A stretch of 64,000 nucleotides of DNA from Thinopyrum elongatum (lineage: Eukaryota > Streptophyta > Magnoliopsida > Poales > Poaceae), in NCBI GenBank assembly GCA_011799875.1, contig CM022303.1:67139446-67203445 (forward strand), in the 5' to 3' direction. A model generated the notes under the pieces. It was not told the origin of the DNA. It ran no database searches and saw only the letters and a list, made by a program, of their open reading frames with translations. The translations under genes were made by a program, and so were the position numbers. Position 1 is the stretch's first letter. Each line of letters begins with the position of its first letter. Shown in pieces: positions 22,469-33,500 of this stretch.

Positions 22469-25400
22469 TGAAGACGGCAATGGATGTACGATGACCGATG
22501 CTCTCCCCGGTTCATTAATAGCGTGCATACTTTTCTGCTTGCGGCTGAGGCAAACAAGCCGCCGGATGGTTTTATGTGTTGTCCATGTGCTGTTGTAAGA
22601 ATGATCACAATTACTCTAACTCAAGAACCATTCATGTCCACCTGTTTACGTCCGGTTTCATGTTCGGTTACAACTATTGGACCAAGCACGGATAAAGAGG
22701 GGTTCTAATGGAAGAGAATGAAGAAGAAGAGGATGATGACAGCTATCCTGGCCATGGGTTCCCTTAATACGATGGTACGACAATGGGGGAAGAAGCTGAG
22801 CCGGCAATGGGGGAAGAAGCTAAAGAAGAGGCATCAGATGAGCCCGCTGATGATTTGGGTCGGGCCATTGCCGATGCAAAGAGAAACTGCGCAAGTCAAA
22901 ACGAGAAGCTGAAGTTGTAGCTCATGTTAGAGGATCACAAGAAATTGTTGTACGCAAATTGTGAAGATGACAAGAAAAAGTTGGGTACCACACTGGAATT
23001 GCTGCAATGGAAGGCAGAGAATGGTGTATCTGACAAGGGATTTGAAAAGTTGCTGATAATGTTAAAGAAGATGCTTCCAAAGGACAACGAATTGCCTGAC
23101 AGTACGTACGAAGCAAAGAAGGCTGTCTGCCCTCTAGGATTAGAGGTGCAGAAGATACATGCATGCCCTAATGACTGCATCCTCTACCGCGGTGAGTACG
23201 AGGATTTGAATGCATGCCCGGTATGTGGTGCATTGCGCTATAAGATCAGCCGCAATGACCCTGGTGATGTTGAGGGCGAGCGCCCCAGAAAGAAGATTCC
23301 TGCCAAGGTGATGTGGTATGCTCCTATAATACCACGGTTGAAACGTTTGTTCCAAAACAAAGAGCATGATAAGTTGATGCGATGGCACAAAGAAGACCGT
23401 AAGAAAACGGGAAGTTGAGAGTACCCGCTGACGGGTCGTAGTGGAGAAAAATCGAGAGAAAGTGGGAGGACTTTGTAGATGACGCAAGGAACGTATGGTT
23501 TGGTTTAAGTGCAGATGGCATTAATCCTTTTGGGGAGCAGAGCAGCAATCATAGCACCTGGCTTGTGACTCTATGTTTCTATAACCTTCCTCCTTGGTTG
23601 TGCATGAAGAAGAAGTTCATTATGATGCCAGTGCTCATCCAAGGCCCTAAGCAACCCGGCAACAACATTGATGTGTACCTAAGGCCATTAGTTGAAGAAC
23701 TTTAACAGCTGTGGAATGGAAAAGGTGTACGTGTGTGGGATGAGCACAAACAGGAAGAATTTGACCTACATGCGTTGCTGTTTGTAACCATCAATGATTG
23801 GCCTTCTCTCAGTAACCTTTCAGGACAGACAAACAAGGGATACCACGCATGCATGCACTGTTTAGATGATACCGACAGTATATATTTGGATAAATGTAAG
23901 AAGAATGTGTACCTAGGACATCATCGATTTCTTCCGATCAAGCATCTCTTAAGAAAGAAAGGCAAGCATTTCAAAGGTGAGGCAGATCACCGGAAGAAGC
24001 CTCGCCACCGTACTGGTGATGATATACTTGATATGATCAAGGATTTAAAAGTAATCTTTGGAAAGGGTCCTGGCGGACAATCTGTTCTGAATGACGCTGC
24101 CGGACGCGCACCCATATGGAAGAAGAAATCTATATTTTGGGACCTACCCTATTGGAAAGACCTAGAGGTCCGCTCTGCAATCGACGTGATGCACGTGACG
24201 AAGAATCTTTGCGTGAACCTGATAGGCTTCTTGGGCGTGTATGGGAAGACAAAAGATACACCAGAGGCACGGAAGAACCAGCAACGTATGCACGGAAAAG
24301 ACGGCATGCATCAAAAGCAGTATCAGGGTCATGCCTGCTACGCTCTTACCAAAGAAGAGAAGGAAATCTTCTTTGAATGCCTGCTCGGTATGAAGGTCCC
24401 GTCTGGCTTCTCGTCGAATATAAAGGGAATAATAAATATGGCAGACAAAAAGTTCCAGAACCTAAAGTCTCATGACTGCCACATGATTATGACGCAACTG
24501 CTTCCGGTTGCATTGAGGGGGCATCTACCGGAAAACGTTCGATTAGCCATTGTGAAGCTATGTGCATTCCTCAATGCAATCTCTCAAAAGGTAATCGATC
24601 CAGAAATCATACCAAGGTTACAGAATGATTTGGTGCAATGTCTTGTCAGTTTCGAGTTGGTGTTCGCACCATCCTTCTTCAATATCATGACGCACGTCCT
24701 AGTTCACCTAGTCGAAGAGATTGCCATTCTGGGTCCTGTATTTCTACACAATAGGTTCCCCTTTGAGAGGTTCATGGGAGTCTTAAAGAAATATGTTCAT
24801 AACCGTGCTAGGCCAGAAGGAAGCATCTCCAAGGGCCATGAAAATGAGGAGGTCATTGAGTTTTGTGTTGACTTTATTCCTGACCTTAAGCCGATTGGTG
24901 TTCCTGAAGCGCGGCATGAGGGCAGACTGGGTGGAAAAGGCATGCTAGGAAGGGACCAAGTAATATGTATGGACTGGCATTCTTGGGCGCAAGAACAGTA
25001 CACAGTTCTACAAAATTCCGCCTTGGTGGCTCCGTATGTCGAGGAACACAAGAATATTCTACGCTTCAAACACCCGGAGCAGTCTGACGACTGGATTACA
25101 CGTGAACAAACGGGGACTTTTCGCCGGTTGGTTATAGACACGTCTCATCCATGACGACACTGTTGCAGATGATCTATACTTGCTGTCCCAGTTACCATCT
25201 TCGACTATATTGACTTTCAAAGGGTACGAGATAAATGGTAATACATTTTACACGATCGCCCAAGATAAAAAGAGCACCAACCAAAACAGTGGTGTCCGCT
25301 TTGATGCAGCAAACACCAATAGGCCAAAGGACACATATTATGGTTACATAGAGGAGATATGGGAACTTGACTATGGATGTGGTTTGAAAGTCCCATTTTT

Positions 25401-25826
25401 CGGTGCAAATGGGTCAATCTGACAGGAGGCAGGGTAAAGTAAGACCCGCAGTACGGAATGAAAACAGTGGATCTCAACAATCTTGGGTACGCAGATGAAC
25501 TATTCGTCCTAGCCAATGATGTGGCGCAGGTTTTCTATATGAAGGACATGTCTACCAAGCCAAGAAAAAGAAAAGATAAGGAAGCGAATACATCATACGA
25601 TGAGCCAAAGCGCCACATAGTTCTTTCAGCGAAAAGAAACATCGTGGGAGTGGAAGACAAGACAGACATGTCAGAAGATTATGAAAAGTTTCATGAAATT
25701 GCTCCCTTCACAGTGAATATTGACCCGAGCATCCTGTTAAATGATGAAGATTGTCCATGGTTACGGCGCAAAGGGACACACGCAAAGAAAAAGCTTTATA
25801 CCCCAAGATCCCACTCTGGTATGTGA
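22469..25826 (+). pseudogene. CACTA transposase (TNP2 / Transposase_21 type), broken
   Basis: Pieces in several frames. N-terminal transposase-associated region 22469-22706 (WMYDDRCSPRF). An acidic linker and coiled region 22708-23418 with CPNDCILYRG and NACPVCGALRYK zinc-type cysteines. The core 23460-25154 has ITINDWPSL-like TINDWPSLSNLSG, AIDVMHVTKNLCVNL and NRFPFERFMG, containing the likely catalytic acidic residues. A DUF4216-like part (25180-25422, GNTFYTIAQDKKSTNQNSGV) and a C-terminal tail (25458-25826) follow. Stops at 22765 (TAA), 22918 (TAG) and 23703 (TAA), plus at least three frame changes (near 22700, 23418-23460 and 25130), disable it. The 473-codon core block at 23733-25154 is still fully open. 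Confidence 0.92.
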
Positions 25827-26006
25827 CCGGCTTCACCGTCATCACTTTCTTCTCTAGTGAGTTTCCAGACTTATATATCTGGAAAGTCCCACTTCGGACA
25901 AACCGGAGGGAATCTTTGTAATAGTTAGGGTACTTATGTGTTTTGGCATTTGAAACGCGAAGAAATATTATGTCCAAACAAAATATTTCATGCATTATGT
26001 AGGACT
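25827..26006. other. CACTA spacer after the transposase
   Basis: AT-rich, no gene seen; it leads into the 336-base repeats. Confidence 0.5.
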
Positions 26007-26937
26007 TTTGCTATTTTTCATGCATTTACAGATTTTTTTAAGCTAAATGACCGTGAAATTGAAAAGCACTACAAATGAACTCTGAAAAGGTTGAAAGTTG
26101 GCATGGTATCATCATTTCACCCACATAGCATGTGCTAAAAAGTTGAGAGGGTTGCGGCAAAAACTGGATGCACTTGGTGTACAAAATGGACAATCTCTTT
26201 CAAAGTATCAGGGTTTCGGACGAAAACTCATCTGTTACAAAGGCATTTCATTTTCTTAAACTTATTTCAACTCCAGACTTTTTGTGCGTTCAGTATGCAC
26301 CATTCAAAGCCACATCATCAATTTTCAACCCTTTCTGACTTCATTTGCTATTTTTCATGCATTTACTGATTTTTTAGCTAAATGCCCTGAAATTGGAAAA
26401 CACTACAAATGAACTCTGAAAAGGTTGAAAGTTCGCATGGTTTCATTATTTCACCAACATAGCATGTGCTAAAAAAGTTTAGAGGGTTACGGGAAAAACT
26501 GGATGCACTTGATGTACAAAATGGACAATCTCTTTCGAAGTATCAGGGTTTTGAACGAAAACTCATCTGTTACAAAGGCATTTCATTTTTTTAAACTTAT
26601 TTCAACTCCAGACTTTTTGTGCATTTAGTATGCACCATTCAAAGCCACGTCATCAATTCTCAACCCTTTCTGACTTCATTTGCTATTTTTCATGCATTTA
26701 CTAAATTTTTTGAGCTAAATAACCCTGAAATTGAAAAGCACTACAAATGAACTCTCAAAAAGGTTGAAAGTTGGCATGGTATCATCATTTCACCCACATA
26801 GCATGTGCTAAAAAGTTGAGAGGGTTACAGCAAAAACTGGATGCACTTCGTGTACAAAATGGACAATGTCTTTCGAAGTATCAGTGTTTCGGACGAAAAC
26901 TCATCTGTTACAAAGGCATTTCATTTTTTTAAATAAC
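26007..26937 (+). repeat. 336-base tandem repeats in the CACTA, 2.8 copies
   Basis: Units start with TTTGCTATTTTTCATGCATTTAC at 26007, 26344 and 26679 (periods 337 and 335). Each contains AGCATGTGCTAAAAAGTT and CTCATCTGTTACAAAGGCATTTC. The third copy stops after that block. No coding potential is seen. Confidence 0.95.
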
Positions 26938-27479
26938 ATAAGAATTACCAAATTGAATATAATGATAAAACACACTAATATTAAACAGCCGAAAAAAGAA
27001 TCACTCAAAAATCTATTTTTAAAGTAAAGTTATTCACAAACTAGTGATTCACATAAATTTCAAATAATTCAAATTAAACTATTCAAATTTGAAAACTACT
27101 GGCACTAATAGAAAGTTTATAATTTTTGTGACCTAAAGCAAAAAGATTCACTCAGAAACTCTAAATATTTGGCTGTAAGTAGAAACAAAAGAAAATAAAT
27201 AAAGCAAAAAAAGCTGGAAAATAAATAAAAAAATATCCGCCTACCGTGCCACCACGGCCTGCATACGACTAGAAACCCAACTACTAGTTGGGCCAGGATG
27301 CAGGCCCGCACGGCCCAATAGGCCCCACAGGGCAGTGACAGATTCGTTAGGCCCACACAGGCCTGCTTTAGAGAGGAGCTCGAAGGAGCTGCCGCGCCGG
27401 GGCTTATAAACCAGTGCGGGCGCCCTTCGCTGGGCGAGGTGGGACTAAACTTCCACCGCACCTCGCCGTGCCAGGAACA
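26938..27479. other. CACTA internal non-coding DNA
   Basis: AT-rich up to about 27235, then a GC-richer stretch with GGCCCA motifs (27240-27480) and a TTATAAACC box near 27404. No gene recognised. Confidence 0.45.
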
Positions 27480-27598
27480 GGCCTTTAGTCCCGGTTGGTG
27501 GCTCCAACAGGGACTAAAGACCTCCTCCCCCCTTTAGTCGCGGTTGGAGCCACCAACCGAGACTAAAGGCCTGGGCTTCCTGCCGCTTGGCCTGGGTG
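27480..27598. repeat. CACTA subterminal-type repeats
   Basis: Pairs of CCTTTAGTCCCGGTTGGTGG and its inverted form. They continue on the other side of solo LTR E/F and fragment X at 46866-46890. Their position in mid-element suggests either an internal promoter region or the start of a second CACTA. Confidence 0.75.
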
Positions 27599-29502
27599 AA
27601 TTTTGTAACATCCCCAGCATCACACTACAGTGATCTTCTCCTAATAATGGCCATGTCATCATGATCACTAAGCCCCTTTGCCATTTGTCCAAAATCAAAG
27701 CCATTTTCCCATTTGAAATGTATGTCTAAAATTTACTTCTTCTGTCATGCAATTAAAATAGTTCATAAGTTGGCAAATATTCCCTAAATATTTGTCATGT
27801 TGAAACCAACCTCATTTGAATTCCCAAAGTGCCCCTGGGATTTAATTCAGTGGGCCAACAACAATAATTTTTGCCCTTTTTAATTTCAACAAAATAGTTA
27901 AACACTCCCAAATGCTTTGAGACTTTTTGTACCAACTCAGAATATTGCAAAGTATTTAATGTGTCAAGTGGCACATTTTATAGAAGTCTTTTGGTGCTAA
28001 GTTTAATTGAGAACATTAGCTAAATGGAAAACAGGGAAAAGAAAAGGAAAAGGAACAGAGGCCTACAGTGCCATTGGGCTCTAGGTCCACAGTGGAGGCC
28101 CAGCCCACCACTGTGTCTCCTTCAACCCCTCACCGTGGACGCTGCTCGTCCGTCCGAGCGCGGATGTGGCACGCGTCGACGATCCCGCGACCCCGAGGCG
28201 TGGATAAGGCCACCCCTCGCTCTCACTCGAACCCTAGTCTCCCCACTCGCCCCTTTCCCCTTTCCCCGTGCCGCTCCTCTCCTCCCCTCGCTGCACGGAG
28301 CCGTCATCGCCATGACCACCGACGCCCGTGTGCTCTCCGACCTTCCCGCCACCTAGGAGTTCATCCGTCAGCTCCGCTGGACACCGCTACTGTAGGAGAT
28401 ATGCCCTAGAGGCAATAATAAATGTTATTATTTATCTCCGTGTTCATAATTAGGTTTATGTTCCATGCTATAACTGCTGTGGTTCCCGAGCCCGTATATC
28501 CATAAAGGCTCTGGGGAAAACCCATGTGCACGTGTGGAATAATAAACGGTAAAATGTATTCCTAGTCATGCCTCTAAGACTAGCTCAAGTGTTGCATGAT
28601 GATTATGTTTTCCCAATCATAGGCATGTCTATGCCAGCAATTTTGAGGGCACAATGTCAGGAAGGACATTTGTGTTGAATCGACCCGAATTGATGTTATG
28701 CTATGAGATACATTCGTCATGAGTTAATGGTTAATAACACAGAGATAGTTAACGTTTGCATGATTCCTCAGACCATGAGAGTATCGAGTTTCTTCATGCT
28801 TGATTCATGAACTTTGGGGTTTGTTAAACGTCATCCGTAAATGGATGGCTATTACGACGGCTTACGGGTTCATGGGAAAGTATGTCAAGTAACTTGATAG
28901 CTCAAGATTGGGATTTGCTCCTCCGACGATGGAGAGATATCTCTGGGCCCTCTCGGTGTTACGGTATCCATCATCGTCTGGCCAGACACTTTGTGATTTG
29001 ATCACGGGGATGTCGGAACACGGTAACGAGAAAAGAGAACAATACCGGTAACGAGGTAACTAGCATAGTGGACAAGTTGTTGATCCACGGGAATGCCAAC
29101 ATGTCTCACCTCGGGTATTTGTAACATATCGCGAAGCAACAGGAATAGCACACGGCAACTGGAGGTTCACTCGAATATTCATTCGTGTGGGTATAGGGGT
29201 CAATATGGGTGTCCACGGCTCCGATGTTGATCATTGATCGGAAGGGGTTCCGTGTCATGTCTATACTTCACCGAACCTATAGGGTCACACGCTTAAGGGT
29301 CATCTATCTGCTGAATACTAGACAGGGAGTCTGAGAGAAAATCACCGAAAAAGTTTCGGACACCGAAAAGTTTCGGACAGCGGAAAAGTTCCGCAGAGAG
29401 AGGTCACCGGATGAGTTACGGTGAAACTGAAAAGTTGTTTCAGGGGATACCATTAAGTCAAAATGGTTTCGGCACATGCCTGATAATTCTTGGAGGATAC
29501 CA

Positions 29503-29540
29503 GAATCATTCTGGAAACTTCTGGGAATTTTCTGGAAGAA
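29503..29540. promoter_or_regulatory. GAA/TTC array, HSE-like, in C 5' LTR
   Basis: Seven alternating blocks: GAA-TCA-TTC-TG-GAA-AC-TTC-TGG-GAA-TT-TTC-TG-GAA. The last three (29525-29537) keep the strict 2-base spacing of a heat-shock element. More pairs with 3-base spacing follow (GGAAATGTTCC, GGAATTGTTCC). The array is about 430 bases upstream of the TATA box. The same array lies at 37013-37050 in the 3' LTR. Confidence 0.5.
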
Positions 29541-29959
29541 AAACCGGAAATGTTCCGGGGCTGCCGGAACCGCTTCAGATGCTTTTCGCAGATGAAATCA
29601 CTAAACTGGAATTGTTCCAGAACGCATTGAAAATTATTTTAGTGGGTACTGGAAATGTTCTAAGCCCACATAAATATTTTCAGTTCGAACGGACGCTGAA
29701 AAATGTCGTCGTGAATAGTGAAAGTGCTTTTTGGGAATTTTATGGAAAGCACCTTTTTGAAATTCTAAAAGGGCCTTCTAGAAGGGGAAGGAGGGCATGG
29801 CACCTCATGGGGGGGTCCCCCCCCAAGGGTGGCCGGCCAAGGAGGTGGAGCACCATGGTGCTCCACATGGCACTCCCATATGGCATATTCCCTTTTGGAA
29901 AGGGATATTCCAAGGGCACTTTGGGGTTTTTGTGTGACAATTTTACCCCTTGGCTAGCC

Positions 29960-29967
29960 TATATATA
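29960..29967 (+). promoter_or_regulatory. TATA box of C 5' LTR
   Basis: CCTATATATAGG, the likely start signal for the element's RNA; the matching box in the 3' LTR is at 37472-37479. Confidence 0.65.
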
Positions 29968-30179
29968 GGAGTGATCTTGGCAGCCATTTCCCCATCCTTA
30001 GCTCTCACACAAGCCATGCATGATCTGGCATTCTCTCTCCCTCCCAGCGAAATAGTTTCGTAGAGCCGAAAGGCTGTCTGGGTTCCGGTGGGAACTAGTT
30101 CTAGACGGCGAAGCCCTGCCGGATAGATGACACCGTATGTGTGCAACTCTGTAGAGAGGTCGTAGTTTCGATCTTAGTG

Positions 30180-30352
30180 CCCGAGGGGCTGTTCGAGAGT
30201 GCCTCCCGAAGGGCTGTCCAAGTGACGGTCCGAGTTCTGTGAGTCCTCCCGAAGGGCTGTCCGAGTGACCGTTCGAGTTTCGAAGGTCCTCCCGAAGGGC
30301 TGTCCGCGACATCGTCTGGGGGACTGTTCGACAGCCTCCCGGAGGGCTGTCC
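30180..30352 (+). repeat. Leader hairpin array in C 5' LTR
   Basis: CTCCCGAAGGGCTGTCC at 30203, 30245 and 30289, with variants at 30180 (CCCGAGGGGCTGTTC) and 30336 (CTCCCGGAGGGCTGTCC). The period is 42-47 bases. It lies downstream of the TATA box, so in the transcript. The antisense strand carries CCC-TTCG-GGG-type loops. Confidence 0.85.
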
Positions 30353-30559
30353 GAAGGGAAGACGAGGGTATACATCCTCGCGGTTGGGAGGTTGTAAATC
30401 CTAGCTGCGGGGATCTGCACCGCCGATCGTCATCGACTCTACTTCCGCTGCGCTTCGAGTCGGTAACGAAAATGATCAAACCTTGTATGCAGTCTCCATA
30501 GTGGTCCTGGGCTGGTGCGTAGGTCAGAAAATTTTTGTTTTCTGCTGCGTTACCCTGCA

Positions 30560-33500
30560 GTGGCATCATGAGCCGTGCTATGCGTAGATGCAGGTTGCGA
30601 TCTAGAATACATGGAGATGTATGGGTGTTGCACAATATAATTAGGTAGTAGATGAGTTCTATTACTGAAAATTATTTGTGCGGGTAGCAGATGAAATCTG
30701 TTACCCGATGTTCTTGTTGCTTCCCTTGAATTTGCGTATTCCTGATCTTGACAGCATTGTGGAATCTCACAAAGTTCTGGCAATCTGCGATCCTTTCATG
30801 CTGCTCCTGAGTATGCTGATTGACAGATTAACGAAGTGCTAACAGTTCTTTGGGTTCCACTTTAGTCAAAGAAAGATGGATGTTTCGCAGACGAAAGGGC
30901 AATGCATATATGATCTGCACGGGGGTCATGCGTATGACGAAGTTCAGTATGGGGCTCGAGATTTTATTATCTCGGTTTTCATACACCCCGCATTGTTAAA
31001 CTAGCGCTTGAATTATCATACTTGATGATGGACGTTGGTAGCTTCGGTTTGTTTCGAAACCTTAGAAGCCACGTAAAACAAGTTTTTGCATGAACCGATT
31101 AGAGACGTCTAACTTGGTTTTGCAGGAGGGTTTGCATGTGCATATGATGTGGTATAGCAGTGCTCATAATAATTTGATTATGTATGAGATGACTATATGA
31201 TGTAAATTAATTAACATGACCTGCGTGTCATGATTCGGCATGATGGCTGGAGCCATATGATTGCACTTTAATGACCTGCGTGTCAACCTTGTTGTAATGC
31301 ATTATTTTATTAGCTATAGAGATAGCAATATTATCTGGTGCATCAACAAGGTGGTGGCAATCTTCGCGAAGGAGAACACCGACGCGAATGCCGAAGACGA
31401 AGAAATACAAGACTTCTCCGTCAGAAAGGGCTATACCATATCATGCTTTTATGAATTGCTTGAGATGTTTATCCCTTATGATGCACCCTTCTTGATTGCG
31501 CGGTAGTCGCTTTTATTAGGGTGATCTCTCACAAAAATATCAAGTAGTTAGTGTTCTCCCAAGTGTAGCACCGTCACGGCACCTAACTTTTCGGGGCATC
31601 ACAGGATCTCCCTGGGTGCGAACGATTAGGGATGTGTGAGGCGGGTGAGTTGAGACCTCGCAGCAAGATCACTTGGTTGTCTTGACGTTCTGGAAGGATC
31701 TCCCTGAGCTCGGAACACGCCCATCGAAAGATGAACAAGAGTCACATAGAGATGTGATCGGCAAGTTTGCCTACCGATTGAAGTTCGCGCCATCAGTGTT
31801 CATCTCGTTCAATGGCGTTGAATGGAAATGCGGGTCTTGTATCACTCACAATCAATTATGAGAGATATTGATTTGAGTGGGAGCGCACTGTTGAATTAAC
31901 TTGTTTAATTCTTAGTGCAATTAATTGTGGACACTGTCTAAGTGTTATATGCATAATAGTTGTAGAATAATGGCTCGCGTTTCCACCTTCCCTATTAAAA
32001 TTGAATAGCTGTTAAATATCTGGTTAAAACTTTACGGTTGGTAACGTAATGTGAGAATTGTCCTCAAGAGTGCCGAGAAGGACTTTGTCCTATCACATAC
32101 TTTCGGTATTCTCTTGCTTATGCTATGGATCATGTGACTCTCGTCCTTCGATCCAAAAGCTAGAATTCCGTTTCAGTCAAGTGCAATATGTTTGCTTCCA
32201 TGAGACCCGAACTTCGAAAGTTTGGATAGTTATGTGATATTCATGGAATCTGAAAATCATTTTCAGAGACAGACAAAGGCTAAAAGATATGAGATATCCA
32301 AAGCAATGTTTGTTTGCAAACTATTAGTAAAAGAGTTTACTATGCATTAGACTGATAAGAGAGGGATCCAGAAGAACGCCTGTCATATGATGAAAGGTGA
32401 ATAAAACAACAACTTAAAGAGAAAGGAAGTGTCCGAAGGGTGTTAGTGAAACTTTCACGCCTAGGAAGTCCGGGGCTAACGCCACTCTTAAGTTGGGTGC
32501 TTCTTCTGAGAGTAGGAGAAATCCTAAAAGTTAAACTGTTAGAAGTATAATGGCAGAAAGAAAGAAGACTGGAATATCCAGCTCATGTATGAATGTCATA
32601 CAAGTTTTTGATGTATAGAAGGCTAGTCAAAGATATAGTTCTTGGGAATTATGATTAATTTGTTAATCACTGATTCTTGGGTATTGTGAGTTAATCATAG
32701 AGATACCCGCTCGATTGCATTCTGTTGCAACTCGATGTAAGAACTACTATGGCCTGAAAGACTAGCCAGGAATGAGGTTTAGGTATACACAGGGAACATA
32801 GTAAATGTTACTATACCTTCCATCGGTGTATTACCGTCTGTATTTATTTTCATAATTCATTTAGAGTTTTACAAACTCTAGCCTTTGCATAAAGTAATCT
32901 TGCAAGAAGGTTGTTCATAAGAGAACTTTTTATGTTCGATGTTATGAATAACATAAGGGCCATACTTTCATTGAGAATGAGATGCATGTTATGAATAATG
33001 ATAATAATATATTACCTCTGGATTTACTTTCATAATTCATTTTAGAGTTTTTACACACTCTAGCCCATTGCACAATGTTTGTTGCAAAAGAGTTGTTCAT
33101 AAAAGAACAATTGTTGTTCAGTATTATGAATAACATGAAGGGCCATACTTCCATCCAAGATGGGATGTATGTTATGAATATTGATGGTAAAATGATACAT
33201 CCATAACACTGACGCTAAATGTCGCAAGACTAAGAGAATACCACACAAGTGTGGCACTACATTTGGTCACATTGGAGAAACCCGCATGGAAAATTCCATT
33301 ATGATGGATTTTGAAGTCGTTTGATTTTGAATCATCTGACACTTGCAAATTTCCTCTGAAAAGAGAAGTGACTGAAATACCGTTCACAGGCCATAAGGAA
33401 CGAGCAAAGAACTTATTGGTGATCATACATTTTGATGTATGTAGTCCGATAAATGTTTTTGCAAGTAGTGGATTTATCTATCTTCAGAAATGACTCAAGT

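Larger units (their letters stand above)
28391..30559 (+). repeat. 5' LTR of Copia C
   Basis: It starts TGTAGGAGATATGCC and ends TTACCCTGCA. It matches the 3' LTR over its full length with scattered substitutions, unlike the mosaic pair of element B. Confidence 0.95.

Noticed and set aside
27117..27461. 114-codon minus-strand frame in CACTA spacer
   Set aside because: Contains long Phe/Leu runs from an A/T-rich stretch and no homology that I recognise.
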